Of a DNA stretch of 64,000 nucleotides, positions 17,120-26,816 are shown piece after piece. A program made the position numbers and the translations under genes. The DNA is taken from assembly GCF_021631985.1 (NCBI RefSeq), contig NZ_CP070225.1, positions 6,076,001 to 6,140,000 of the forward strand, written 5' to 3'. The DNA comes from Sandaracinus amylolyticus. GTDB lineage: Bacteria > Myxococcota_A > Polyangia > Polyangiales > Sandaracinaceae. Under the pieces are notes generated by a model. It saw only the letters and a program-made list of their open reading frames with translations. It was not told where the DNA came from and searched no databases. Within the stretch, counting starts at the first letter, position 1, and the number at the start of each line of letters is the position of its first letter.

Positions 17120-17803
17120 GTGAGCACCAAAGATCTGAGTCGCACCGTCGTCGAGGGCGGCCGATATTTCCGCAATCGCGACGATCGACGCCAGTCGCAC
17201 CGCGACGAGCGCGCGATCGAGCGAGCCTATCTCCGCGACGTCCGGCTCGATCCCGACCTGGCCGACGCGCGCGTGCCCGAGCGCGCGCAGCGCGTCGGTC
17301 GCGGATCGCGCGACAAGCTCTCACCGGCCGAGCGATGGCTCGCGACCCACGTCGGGCGGCCGTGGCGTGAGGTCGAGGGAGAGATCTTCGCGACGTTCGA
17401 CACCCGCACACTGATGGGCCGACACGTCGTGATCGATCACCTGCTGCCGTGGCGATGGACTCCCCGTGGCTGGCCCCTCGGCGCGTGGCGGGTGCACCGG
17501 CGCGGCTTCGTCGTGGACGCCCGAGGAATCCTGCGGTTCGCGGGGCCGCTCTGGACGAGGCCCCGCGTCGAGCACTCGGCGTCCGATGCGGTCGTCTCGC
17601 AGCTCGGAGAGCGGCGCGTCGCGGTGCACGGTGAGCGTCTCTATTGGCGCGAGCCCACCGGGCGGGTGGGTCGCGACGCCAAGCTCGCCTATCGCCAGAC
17701 CCACGAGCTGAGCGACGACGAGCGCGCGTGGTGGGCGTCACTGTGCGACTGCGAGCGGGTCTACGCGTGCACGCCCGCCGAGCCGGCCACCACACGTCGA
17801 TGA
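17120..17803 (+). CDS. Unknown protein encoded next to the Y RNA
   Basis: 227 residues from a GTG (VSTKDLSRTVVEGGRYF), 25 bp after the Y RNA's closing stem. There is no good ribosome site, so the start is uncertain; a TTG at 17084 would lie inside the RNA's 3' strand. The N-terminal 60 residues are very rich in Arg and Asp (RNRDDRRQSHRDERAIERAY). A more ordered part follows (LSPAERWLATHVGRPW, MGRHVVIDHLLPW, an LGAWRVHRRGFVVD strand pair), then a C-terminal segment with WWASLCDCERVYAC. No signal peptide or membrane segment. I know no family. Its basic character and location suggest an RNA-related role, as inference only. Confidence 0.7.
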   Translation: MSTKDLSRTVVEGGRYFRNRDDRRQSHRDERAIERAYLRDVRLDPDLADARVPERAQRVGRGSRDKLSPAERWLATHVGRPWREVEGEIFATFDTRTLMGRHVVIDHLLPWRWTPRGWPLGAWRVHRRGFVVDARGILRFAGPLWTRPRVEHSASDAVVSQLGERRVAVHGERLYWREPTGRVGRDAKLAYRQTHELSDDERAWWASLCDCERVYACTPAEPATTRR

Positions 17804-17828
17804 TCGCTGCGCTACATTCGCGCGCCGC

Positions 17829-18509
17829 ATGTCGACCGAGACCCTCGTCGTTCGAGAAGGACCTCAGCCGCGCACCGTGATCACGCCCGACGGGCGCACC
17901 CTCGCGGTGCCCGCGGGATGGACGCTCCTGCCGCCCGGCGATGCAGGGCTCACCCGACGCGTGAAGGCCGCGGGGCCTACTTGGACGGTGCAGGAGAAGG
18001 TCGGGCGCAAGCTCTTCTCGCGCGGCGTGTGGGCGCCCGCCGAGCACGTGGCGACGGCGCGCGCCGCGCTCGAGATCGAGCGCGCCGATCCCGCGTACAC
18101 GAAGAAGCTCGAGGCCGGACGTGCCCGGCGCGACAAGAAGCAGACGGAGTACGTCGGCGACTTCCGCGCGGCGGTGCTCGCGTACCTCGACTTCGATCCG
18201 AAGCACGCCGAGCTCGCGGCGAAGCTCGCCGAAGCGGTCACGACCCACGCGACGCCCGTCGGCAGCGGCACCGTCGCGCGCACCGAGCGCATTCCGATCG
18301 AGGAGCGCGCCGAGTCCGCAGTGATCGCGTGGATGCGCCACCAGACGACCGCGTACGACGACATGCAGATCGCGCGCATCAAGGGCGAGCGGCGTCGAGT
18401 GCGACGCATGCTCGCGGAGCGATCGAAGCGCCTGCTCGACGCGTACCGCCACGGCACCGGGATCGTCCCCGCGACCTGCCCGCTCCAGCGCGCGCTCGTG
18501 CCGCGCTGA
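17829..18509 (+). CDS. DUF2293 domain protein
   Basis: 226 residues from MSTETLVVREGPQPR, 25 bp after the previous gene. The N-terminal ~60 residues contain AVPAGWTLLPPGDAGLTRRVK and PTWTVQEKVGRKLFSRGVWAP. The C-terminal ~110 residues match DUF2293: a SAVIAWMRHQTTAYDDM segment, then RIKGERRRVRRMLAERSK and LLDAYRHG. The conserved run of basic residues in the last helices would suit nucleic acid binding, but no function is established for the family. It is third in the Ro/Y-RNA gene string and precedes the sigma-54 activator by 37 bp. Confidence 0.8.
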   Translation: MSTETLVVREGPQPRTVITPDGRTLAVPAGWTLLPPGDAGLTRRVKAAGPTWTVQEKVGRKLFSRGVWAPAEHVATARAALEIERADPAYTKKLEAGRARRDKKQTEYVGDFRAAVLAYLDFDPKHAELAAKLAEAVTTHATPVGSGTVARTERIPIEERAESAVIAWMRHQTTAYDDMQIARIKGERRRVRRMLAERSKRLLDAYRHGTGIVPATCPLQRALVPR

Positions 18510-18532
18510 AACGGCGTGCAACACGCGTTTCA
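18507..18532 (+). promoter_or_regulatory. TGAAAC/GTTTCA inverted repeat upstream of the sigma-54 activator
   Basis: TGAAAC at 18507-18512 and GTTTCA at 18527-18532. The last 16 bases alone (TGCAACACGCGTTTCA) are a one-mismatch version of the exact palindrome found inside the gene at 18965-18980. It lies 15 bp before the start codon, where an autoregulatory site could sit. Confidence 0.5.
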
Positions 18533-18546
18533 CGTATCCTCGCGCC

Positions 18547-19896
<1,350 letters not shown>

Positions 19897-19899
<3 letters not shown>

Positions 19900-19923
19900 A
19901 ACGCGTTGTTTCACTGCGTTTCA
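19897..19923 (+). promoter_or_regulatory. TGAAAC/GTTTCA cluster at the 3' end of the activator gene
   Basis: TGAAAC (19897-19902, overlapping the stop codon) and GTTTCA (19908-19913) form a dyad with a 5-base spacer. A further GTTTCA follows at 19918-19923, and one more at about 19941-19946. These could be enhancer sites acting on this gene or on the STAS-like gene downstream. Confidence 0.45.
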
Positions 19924-20051
19924 TGCGCTCTCCATCGCACGTTTCACGACGCGCGCCGCATGATGTGCATCAGCCCATGTGACAACGCCGCGACAACTGC
20001 CCCGTATCCGTGATACCGGTCGATCGTCCAGGGGGACGGGAGCAGTACGGC

Positions 20052-20438
20052 ATGGGCACGTGGTCGGTGGATGGTGAGAGTCGCCCTGGAATCCTCGTGT
20101 TGCGGCTCGAGGGCCACTTCGGTGAGGACGAGATCCGCGCGTTCGTCGCCGCCCACAACGCCGCCATCGATGCCTTCCGCGGCGCCGACTACCGCGTGCT
20201 CTGCGACATCCGCGAGCTGCGGCCGATGAGCCCCGAGGCGGCGGCGATCATGGAGAAGGCGAAGCAGTACAGCAGCTCGCGGAAGAACTTCCAGGGCAGT
20301 GCGGTGCTCGTCGCGAGCAAGGTCGTCGCGATGCAGCACCAGCGAACCAGCGTGTCGGGCGGCGTGATGAGCACGGAGCTGATCTCGGAGGACGAGGCAG
20401 CCTGCGAGCGACATCTCGCGCGCGTGCGACGGGGCTGA
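20052..20438 (+). CDS. Small STAS/SpoIIAA-like protein
   Basis: 128 residues from MGTWSVDGESRPG. The fold pattern of strand-helix repeats (ILVLRLEGHFGEDEIRAFVA, YRVLCDIRELRPMSPEAA, SAVLVASKVVAMQHQR) resembles STAS or SpoIIAA-like domains, which act as anti-anti-sigma factors or small ligand-binding modules. The usual phosphorylatable Ser in a D-S-G-type motif is not obvious. Cytosolic, single domain. A 7-bp hairpin follows at 20445-20470. The assignment is by pattern only. Confidence 0.65.
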   Translation: MGTWSVDGESRPGILVLRLEGHFGEDEIRAFVAAHNAAIDAFRGADYRVLCDIRELRPMSPEAAAIMEKAKQYSSSRKNFQGSAVLVASKVVAMQHQRTSVSGGVMSTELISEDEAACERHLARVRRG

Positions 20439-20444
20439 TCGAGC

Positions 20445-20470
20445 GAGGTCGCGGCGAGCGCCACGACCTC
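20445..20470 (+). terminator. Hairpin after the STAS-like gene
   Basis: GAGGTCG and CGACCTC enclose a 12-base loop that can itself pair (GCG/CGC). It lies just past the stop at 20438 and just before the ohr promoter region. Confidence 0.45.
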
Positions 20471-20480
20471 ATCGCGAACA

Positions 20481-20502
20481 ATTCGATTGCGCGCAATTGA
20501 AT
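20481..20502 (+). promoter_or_regulatory. Probable OhrR operator upstream of ohr
   Basis: ATTCGATTGCG followed by CGCAATTGAAT, an 11-bp inverted repeat with one mismatch, 47 bp before the ohr start. AT-rich dyads with AATT/CAATT cores are the usual OhrR binding sites, and the region is notably AT-rich for this genome. Peroxide oxidation of OhrR should release it. Confidence 0.6.
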
Positions 20503-20549
20503 CGTGAGCTACTCATCATCCAGCGGCGCCGCCGCAGGAGGACACGACG

Positions 20550-20987
20550 ATGAGCACGCCCCGGATCACCCTCGACAAGGCTCTCTACACCGCCACCGCG
20601 AGCGCCACCGGCGGACGCGACGGGCGCATCGCGAGCGACGACGGCACGCTCGATCTCCCGGTGTCGATGCCGCGCGCGCTCGGCGGCAGCGGCGCGCCGG
20701 GGACGAACCCGGAGCAGCTCTTCGCGGCGGGCTACGCAGCGTGCTTCGGCAGCGCGTACTCGCTCGTCGCGCGCATGCAGAAGATCAAGACCGGCCCGGT
20801 CACGATCACCGCGAACGTGACGATCGGCACCGCCGGCAGTGGGTTCGGCCTCGCGGTCGATCTCGTCGCGAACGTGCCCGAGCTCCCGCGCGAGCAGGCC
20901 GAAGCGCTGATGCACGCGGCGCACGAGGTCTGCCCGTACTCCAACGCGACGCGCGGTAACATCGCAGTGTCCCTCCGACTCGCCTGA
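20550..20987 (+). CDS. ohr: Organic hydroperoxide resistance protein Ohr
   Basis: 145 residues, the standard length for Ohr in the OsmC/Ohr family. Both redox cysteines are present: GYAACFGSAY (Cys about 65) and HEVCPYSNATRGN (Cys about 128), the latter being an Ohr signature. The N-terminal segment KALYTATASATGGRDGRI is also typical. Ohr reduces fatty-acid and other organic hydroperoxides using lipoylated protein as the electron donor. GGAGG precedes the ATG. The ohrR gene follows 9 bp downstream, and a dyad operator lies upstream, so this is a classic ohr-ohrR unit. Confidence 0.96.
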   Translation: MSTPRITLDKALYTATASATGGRDGRIASDDGTLDLPVSMPRALGGSGAPGTNPEQLFAAGYAACFGSAYSLVARMQKIKTGPVTITANVTIGTAGSGFGLAVDLVANVPELPREQAEALMHAAHEVCPYSNATRGNIAVSLRLA

Positions 20988-20996
20988 CGAGGCCCC

Positions 20997-21467
20997 GTGG
21001 CCGCCGACGATCCGCTCCACCTCGACCAGCAGCTCTGCTTCGCGCTCTACACCGCGTCGCGCGCCTTCACGCGCGCGTACGCGCCGCTGCTGGAGCCGCT
21101 CGGCCTCACCTACCCGCAGTACCTCGTGATGTTGGTGCTCTGGGAGGAGGACGGCGTGCCGGTGAAGCGCCTCGGCGAGCGGCTCGTGCTGGACTCCGGC
21201 ACGCTCACGCCGCTGCTCAAGAGGCTCGAGCAACAGGGCCTCGTCGAGCGGCGGCGCGACGCGGAGGACGAGCGCGTGGTGCGCATCCACCTGACCGCAC
21301 AGGGGCGCGCGCTGCGCGCGAAGGCGCGGCGCGTGCCGGTCGCGCTCGCGTGCCGCGCCGGGTTCGACGTCGACGACGAGCGCTCGATCGCGCGCCTCAC
21401 GAAGCTGCGCGAGGAGCTCGGGCGCTTGATCGCGCGGCTCGATCGCGCCGATGACGACGACGCATGA
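20997..21467 (+). CDS. ohrR: MarR-family organic peroxide sensor OhrR
   Basis: 156 residues from a [18 protein letters not shown] carries the peroxide-sensing Cys (about residue 14) at the position conserved in OhrR. The winged-helix part runs through [37 protein letters not shown] and [14 protein letters not shown] late second Cys (LACRAG, about residue 118) could allow an intersubunit disulfide as in two-Cys OhrR. It is expected to repress ohr and itself through the dyad at 20481-20502. Confidence 0.94.
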   Translation: MAADDPLHLDQQLCFALYTASRAFTRAYAPLLEPLGLTYPQYLVMLVLWEEDGVPVKRLGERLVLDSGTLTPLLKRLEQQGLVERRRDAEDERVVRIHLTAQGRALRAKARRVPVALACRAGFDVDDERSIARLTKLREELGRLIARLDRADDDDA

Positions 21468-21526
21468 CGTGAGCCGGTGGTTCGTGCTGGATCGCTGCTG
21501 CGCTCTCGGCGACGCTCGGGATCGCG

Positions 21527-23425
21527 ATGAGTGAACGGGACGACGAGCCGTCTTCGTCGATCGCGACGACGTGGGTGTCGGACCCACGCAGCGACGCGAC
21601 GCTGTGGAGCGCGGAGCCGCAGCGTGCCGCGCGCGACGAGCGGCCCTTGGTGGCGGTCGATCGCGCGCGCTACCGCGGCGAGGCCGTGCTCGGCCTCGGC
21701 GGGATGGGCGAGGTGCGGCTCTGTCACGACGAGGTGATCGGCCGCGACGTCGCGCTCAAGCGCATGCTCGACGAGGTGCGCGAGCGACCTCGCGCGCGGG
21801 CTCGCTTCGCGCGCGAGGCGCTGATCCAGGCGCGCCTCGAGCATCCGTCGATCGTGCCGGTCTACGACGTCGGGCTCGCCGACGACGACGGACCGTGGTT
21901 CACGATGAAGCGCATCCGCGGGCGCTCGCTCGACTCGATCCTGCGCAGCGCGCGCGAGGGCGATCCGGAGAGCGTGCCCTCGCGGCGCAAGCTGCTGACC
22001 TCGTTCGTACAGGTGTGCCTCGCGGTCGACTACGCGCACCGACGCGGGGTGATCCATCGCGATCTGAAGCCCGGGAACGTGATGCTCGGGGAGTTCGGCG
22101 AGGTGCACCTGCTCGACTGGGGCCTCGCGAAGGTGCGCGGAGAGAGCAGCGCCGAGCCGCTCGATCTCGCGGCGTCGGAGGACGACGCAACGGTGACCGG
22201 GAGCCTGATGGGCACGCCGGGGTACATGTCACCGGAGCAGGCGCGCGGCGCGACCGATCACGTCGACGGGCGCGCCGACGTGTACGCGCTCGGCGCGATC
22301 CTGTTCGAGCTGCTCACGCTCGAGCCGCTCGTGCCGGGGCAGAGCACGATCTCGCTGCTCTCCGCGACGATGCAGGGCATGCCGCGCTCGCGCTTCGATC
22401 GCGAGGAGCTCCCGCCCGAGCTCGCCGAGGCGTGTGCGCGCGCGACCGAGACCGAGCCCGAGGATCGACTGCCGAGCGCGCGTGCGCTCGCGGAGCTGGT
22501 CGAGCGTTATCTCGACGGCGATCGCGACGTGCAGCTGCGCGGGCGGCTCGCCGGCGAGCACTTCGAGCGCGCGAAGCGGCACCTGAGCGCGGCGTCGACG
22601 ACCGCCGCCACCGAGGCGGCGCGGGCCGATGCGCTGCGCGAGCTCGGCCGCGTGGTCGCGCTCGATCCGACGAACGCGGCAGCGCTCGATCTGATGACGC
22701 ACCTGCTGGTCGAGCCGAGCGCCACCGACGCGGTCCCGCCCGACGTCGAGCCCGAGCTCGAGCGTTCGCGCGACGACGAGCGCCGGCGCGCGGCGAGCTC
22801 CGCGGCACGTCGTTATCTGCTGTGGTGCGTCTTCGTGCCGGTGCTCGCGGTGATGGGCGTGCAGCACCTGCCGACGGTGATCGCGATCGGCGTGCTCGTC
22901 GCGTCGTCGGCGCTCGTCGCGGCCTTCATCGCGCGCACGCGACCGGTGAGCGCGCCGCTCGCCGCGCTGCTCTTCGCGACGAGCTCGCTCGCGATCGCGT
23001 TCACCGCGGGGGTGTTCGGGCCCTTCGTGCTGGTTCCCGGGCTCGCAGCGACGAACACGATGTTCTTCGCGCTGCACGCCGACGCACGACATCGCGTGTG
23101 GGTGACGCTCGCGGGCGTGCTCGCGATCGTGTTGCCGTTCGCGCTCGATGCGCTCGGCCTCACGCCTCCCGCGTACTCGTTCTCGGTGCGTGGGCTGCAG
23201 CTCGAGGAGCGCATCGTCGCGCTGCCCGAGACGACGACGACGATCACGCTGCTGCTCACCAGCACGCTGCTCGTGGCAGTGCCGACGCTGATGATCGCGC
23301 GCATGCGCGACGCGCTCGGGGTCGCGGAGCGAAGGCTGACGACCCAGGCGTGGCGGCTCCGCCAGATGTTGCCCGCAGGAACGCGCGAGCTGCTCGCGCG
23401 TGGCTCGCAGCGTCCGCCGAAGTGA
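21527..23425 (+). CDS. Membrane-anchored Ser/Thr protein kinase
   Basis: 632 residues. The kinase domain spans about 45-320, with glycine loop GLGGMGEVRL, catalytic Lys in VALKRML, catalytic loop HRDLKPGNVM (His about 177), magnesium loop DWG in place of DFG, and GTPGYMSPEQARG. A helical linker follows (about 330-420). Then come several hydrophobic segments between about 425 and 605 (YLLWCVFVPVLAVMGV, VIAIGVLVASSALVAAFIA and others), probably six membrane helices rather than the usual single one. The C-terminus is a short basic tail. Its stop overlaps the GTG of tmcA, so kinase and tRNA-modification enzyme are probably co-translated. Confidence 0.93.
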   Translation: MSERDDEPSSSIATTWVSDPRSDATLWSAEPQRAARDERPLVAVDRARYRGEAVLGLGGMGEVRLCHDEVIGRDVALKRMLDEVRERPRARARFAREALIQARLEHPSIVPVYDVGLADDDGPWFTMKRIRGRSLDSILRSAREGDPESVPSRRKLLTSFVQVCLAVDYAHRRGVIHRDLKPGNVMLGEFGEVHLLDWGLAKVRGESSAEPLDLAASEDDATVTGSLMGTPGYMSPEQARGATDHVDGRADVYALGAILFELLTLEPLVPGQSTISLLSATMQGMPRSRFDREELPPELAEACARATETEPEDRLPSARALAELVERYLDGDRDVQLRGRLAGEHFERAKRHLSAASTTAATEAARADALRELGRVVALDPTNAAALDLMTHLLVEPSATDAVPPDVEPELERSRDDERRRAASSAARRYLLWCVFVPVLAVMGVQHLPTVIAIGVLVASSALVAAFIARTRPVSAPLAALLFATSSLAIAFTAGVFGPFVLVPGLAATNTMFFALHADARHRVWVTLAGVLAIVLPFALDALGLTPPAYSFSVRGLQLEERIVALPETTTTITLLLTSTLLVAVPTLMIARMRDALGVAERRLTTQAWRLRQMLPAGTRELLARGSQRPPK

Positions 23426-25446
23426 GCCCGCGTCATCGCCGCTGCGTGGTGCTGCGAGGGAGCGCCGACGCGACGCGCGCATCGGCCCTCGAGCGGCTGC
23501 AGACGCTCGAGGACGCGCGTGTGCTGTGGGTCGGGCGCGAGACGACGCGCTTCGTGAGCGTGCGCGAGCGGGGCGTGCGAGCGCTGGTCGGACGCGCGTT
23601 CGACGTCGTGGTGATCGACCTCCACGAAGGCCTCGATGCGGACGTGCTCGGGCTCGCGTGCGGGATGATCTGGGGCGGGGGCGCGCTCGTGCTGCGCATG
23701 CCGCCCGAAGGCGAAGTGTCGGCCGCGCGCGACGACGAGCTCGTGGTCGCACCACACACGGCGGCGGACGTGACACATCGATTCTGGGCACGCTTCGAGC
23801 GCGTGCTCGCGACCACCACGGCGCGCGACGACGCGGCAGTGATCGGCGAGGCGCCCCACGAGGTGAGCGGGGATGCCGATCAACGTCGGGTGATCGACGC
23901 GCTCTCCGCGACCTTCGCGGGTGATGCGCCCGGGCTCGCGGTGCTGCTCGCGGATCGCGGGCGAGGGAAGTCGAGCGCGCTCGGCCTCGCGATCCGCGAT
24001 GCGCTCGCGCGATGCCCGGCGCTTCGCATCGCGGTCGGCGCGGCGAGCCCCGACGCGACCGCCGAGATCTTTCGATTCGCGCTGGGCGCGCCCGACCCGG
24101 TGCGCGAAGGATCGGTGCGCTTCGTGGGCCCGGCCGCCCTGGCGCACGACGGCGATCGCTACGACGTGATCGTGATCGACGAGGCCGCACAGCTCCCGGT
24201 GCCGCTGCTGCAGCGGATCACGCGCGCGCACCCCGACGCGCGCATCGCGTTCTCGAGCACGTGCCGCGGCTACGAAGGGACCGGGCGAGGATTCGTGCTG
24301 CGCTTCCTCGAATGGGCGCGGAGCGAGCCGCGGCCGATCGTGGAGCTCGAGCTCGCGCATCCGATCCGGTGGGACGAGGGAGATCCGCTCGAGCGCTTCG
24401 TCGAGCACGCGCTCGCGCTCGACGCCGAGCCCGCAGCATTCGACGGGATCGACGAGCACGCGGTGGAGCACGTGGTCGTCGATCGCGCGCGCCTCGCGGA
24501 GGACGAGGTGCTGCTCGCGGAGCTCTTCGGACTGCTGGTGCACGCGCACTACCGCACCACGCCGGGCGATCTGCACCGCATGCTCGACGCGCCGAACCTC
24601 GCGGTCCACGCGCTGCTGCACCGCGGGCACGTGATCGCGGCGAGCGTGATCGCGCACGAGGGCGCGCTCTCGCCCGAGCTCTGCGATCGGCTCGCGCACG
24701 GTCGCGAGCGCATCCGAGGTCACGCGCTACCCGACACGCTGATCTCGCACGGGGGCTTCGCGGAGGCGGGCGCGCTGCGGATGGTGCGCAGCGTGCGCAT
24801 CGCCGTGCATCCCTCGCTGCGACGGCAGGGGCTCGCGCGGCGGCTCGTCGAGCACGTGCACGCGACGTATTCGCCCGATCTCTTCGGGACGCTCTTCGGC
24901 GCGACGCCCGAGCTCGTGCGGTTCCGCCGCGAGCTGGGCTACGAGCTGGTTCGCGTCGGCGCGTCGCGCGGGAGCCGCACCGGCGAGCCCGCCGCGGTGA
25001 TGGTGCGCGCGGCATCGGAGCGCGGCGCCGCGCTCGTCGCGTCGATGCGCATCGAGCTCGCGCGGAACCTGCCGCGACAGCTCGCGCTGCTCGACGCCGA
25101 CGGCGAGGTGAGCCTCGAGCCCGAGCTCGATCACGTGCTCCGCGAAGGGCTCCCCACCCGTGCGCCGCTCGACGCCGACACGCGTCGCGCGATCGTGGCG
25201 CGCTACGTCTCGGGCCCTCAGCCGTTCGATGCGGTCGCGCTCGCCGTCACGGGCTACGTCGAGGACCACGCGGACGCGATTCGTGCGCTGGACGCACGAG
25301 CGGCCGCCCTGATCGAGTCTCGCGTGCGCTGCACGCACGGATGGGAGCGGGTCGCGGCCGACGCGGGATATCCGACCGTCGCCGCCGCGATGCGCGCGCT
25401 GCGCCCTGCGATCCGCGCGCTCTTCGAGCACGTCGAGCGCTCATGA
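23422..25446 (+). CDS. tmcA: tRNA(Met) cytidine acetyltransferase TmcA
   Basis: 674 residues, matching E. coli TmcA (about 670). GTG start, overlapping the kinase stop. The N-terminal domain (~1-150) is divergent. The RNA-helicase-like module has Walker A LADRGRGKSSALG (Lys about 183) and Walker B VIVIDEAAQLPV. A GNAT acetyltransferase part follows, including RSVRIAVHPSLRRQGLARRL (acetyl-CoA loop) and FGTLFGATPELVRFRRELGY. The C-terminal region resembles the tRNA-binding tail. TmcA uses acetyl-CoA and ATP to make N4-acetylcytidine at the wobble position of elongator tRNA-Met. Confidence 0.95.
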   Translation: MSPRHRRCVVLRGSADATRASALERLQTLEDARVLWVGRETTRFVSVRERGVRALVGRAFDVVVIDLHEGLDADVLGLACGMIWGGGALVLRMPPEGEVSAARDDELVVAPHTAADVTHRFWARFERVLATTTARDDAAVIGEAPHEVSGDADQRRVIDALSATFAGDAPGLAVLLADRGRGKSSALGLAIRDALARCPALRIAVGAASPDATAEIFRFALGAPDPVREGSVRFVGPAALAHDGDRYDVIVIDEAAQLPVPLLQRITRAHPDARIAFSSTCRGYEGTGRGFVLRFLEWARSEPRPIVELELAHPIRWDEGDPLERFVEHALALDAEPAAFDGIDEHAVEHVVVDRARLAEDEVLLAELFGLLVHAHYRTTPGDLHRMLDAPNLAVHALLHRGHVIAASVIAHEGALSPELCDRLAHGRERIRGHALPDTLISHGGFAEAGALRMVRSVRIAVHPSLRRQGLARRLVEHVHATYSPDLFGTLFGATPELVRFRRELGYELVRVGASRGSRTGEPAAVMVRAASERGAALVASMRIELARNLPRQLALLDADGEVSLEPELDHVLREGLPTRAPLDADTRRAIVARYVSGPQPFDAVALAVTGYVEDHADAIRALDARAAALIESRVRCTHGWERVAADAGYPTVAAAMRALRPAIRALFEHVERS

Positions 25447-26667
25447 CGCGAGGCCGAGCGCGTGCACGATCCATCCGAGCGCCGCGCCCGCCACCACGAG
25501 CCAGGTCGCGCTCGGCTTCCACTTCACCAGCACGACCGCGCTCGCGACGGCGATCGCCAGCGTCGGCACGTCGATGATCGTCGCGAGGCCGAGCTGCACG
25601 GTGACGACGACCATCAGCGCGAGCGACGCGATGTTCACTCCGTCGAGGAACGCCGAGGCCACGCGGGAGCTGCGGATGCGGGGGACGAGCGGACCGCTCA
25701 GCGCGACGAACACGAACGCGGGCAGGAAGATCCCCGCGGTCGCGACGATCGCGCCCGCCGGGCCCGCGAGCACGTAGCCGATGAACGTCGCGGTGGTGAA
25801 CACCGGACCGGGCGTGACCTGACCCACCGCGACGGCATCGACGAGCTGCGCCTCGGTGAGCCAGCCGAGGTCCTCGACGAGCTCGGCGCGGAGGAACGCG
25901 AGCAGCACGTAGCCGCTCCCGAAGAGCACCGATCCGATCTTGCAGAACACCCAGAAGATCGCGGGCAGCGTGATCGCGCTCGCGCCCGTCGCCGCAGCAC
26001 CGCCGGCGCCGAACGGCCACCACCACATCGGCGCGGGCGGCGGCCCCTCGGGCTCGGCCGGTGTGCTCGGCCGCTCGGCGAAGATCGCGAGCACGCCGAT
26101 CACGAACAGCACCGCGAGCTCGTGGAGGCCCGCTGCGACGAGCGCCACCGCGAGCGCCGCGAGCAAGCGCAGCACGCGCGTGCGCGCCGCCTTCGGAGCG
26201 AGCCCCGCGATCGCCTGCACCACGATGCCCAGGACGACCGGGGCGACGCCATACAGGATCCACCCGACCTGAGGCAGCGCTGCGTACTCGACGTACGCCC
26301 AGCCGCACGCTGCGGTCACGAGCATCGCGGGGACGATGAAGCACACGCCGGCGACGAGGAGCCCGACACCCCGACGCCGCTCCCAGCCCACGTGGATCGC
26401 GAGCTCGGTCGAGGTCGGGCCCGGGATCAGGTTCGCCGCGCCGAGCAGGTCGAGGAAGCGCTGCTCGCTCAGCCACTTCCGGCGCGTGACCACCTCGTCG
26501 TGGATCATCGCGATGTGCGCGGCGGGGCCGCCGAACGCAGTCGCACCCAGGCGCAGGAACAAGAGCGCCAATTCGCGCAGCGACGTTCGCGAATTCTCCG
26601 TCTCCACCGCCGCGCCTATACGTCGCCCGAGGGGACGCCGCAAAGGCTCTTCTCCACAAGTTTCCAA
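25441..26667 (-). CDS. chrA: Chromate transporter ChrA
   Basis: 408 residues, a fused two-repeat CHR protein. Each half begins with the family motif: FLRLGATAFGGPAAHIAMIH then AANLIPGPTSTELAIHVG, and FCKIGSVLFGSGYVLLAFLR then VGQVTPGPVFTTATFIGYVL. About ten hydrophobic segments are visible, split by a Pro-rich cytosolic linker (RPSTPAEPEGPPPAPMWWW). ChrA proteins export chromate by a proton-coupled mechanism. Its stop overlaps the end of tmcA by 6 bp on the opposite strand. The start may be the ATG at 26667 or a GTG at 26607; the longer form adds only a basic leader. Confidence 0.94.
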   Translation of the reverse strand: METCGEEPLRRPLGRRIGAAVETENSRTSLRELALLFLRLGATAFGGPAAHIAMIHDEVVTRRKWLSEQRFLDLLGAANLIPGPTSTELAIHVGWERRRGVGLLVAGVCFIVPAMLVTAACGWAYVEYAALPQVGWILYGVAPVVLGIVVQAIAGLAPKAARTRVLRLLAALAVALVAAGLHELAVLFVIGVLAIFAERPSTPAEPEGPPPAPMWWWPFGAGGAAATGASAITLPAIFWVFCKIGSVLFGSGYVLLAFLRAELVEDLGWLTEAQLVDAVAVGQVTPGPVFTTATFIGYVLAGPAGAIVATAGIFLPAFVFVALSGPLVPRIRSSRVASAFLDGVNIASLALMVVVTVQLGLATIIDVPTLAIAVASAVVLVKWKPSATWLVVAGAALGWIVHALGLAS

Positions 26668-26816
26668 TCTCGCCGCGTGTGCGCGCCGCGATCCGCGTCG
26701 GGATTACCCCCGATATCCTGATCACCCGTGCCCGCCAATACTGGCGATGACTGGAACGCAGCCGCGCTGCTCGCCGACGCGGGCAAAGCGCGCGCGAGAG
26801 GGGGCACAGGTGATCG

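Noticed and set aside
21571-25446. A single 1291-codon open frame
   Set aside because: Its first half is out of frame under the kinase gene and reads as Arg/Ala low-complexity. Only the part from 23422 has TmcA homology.
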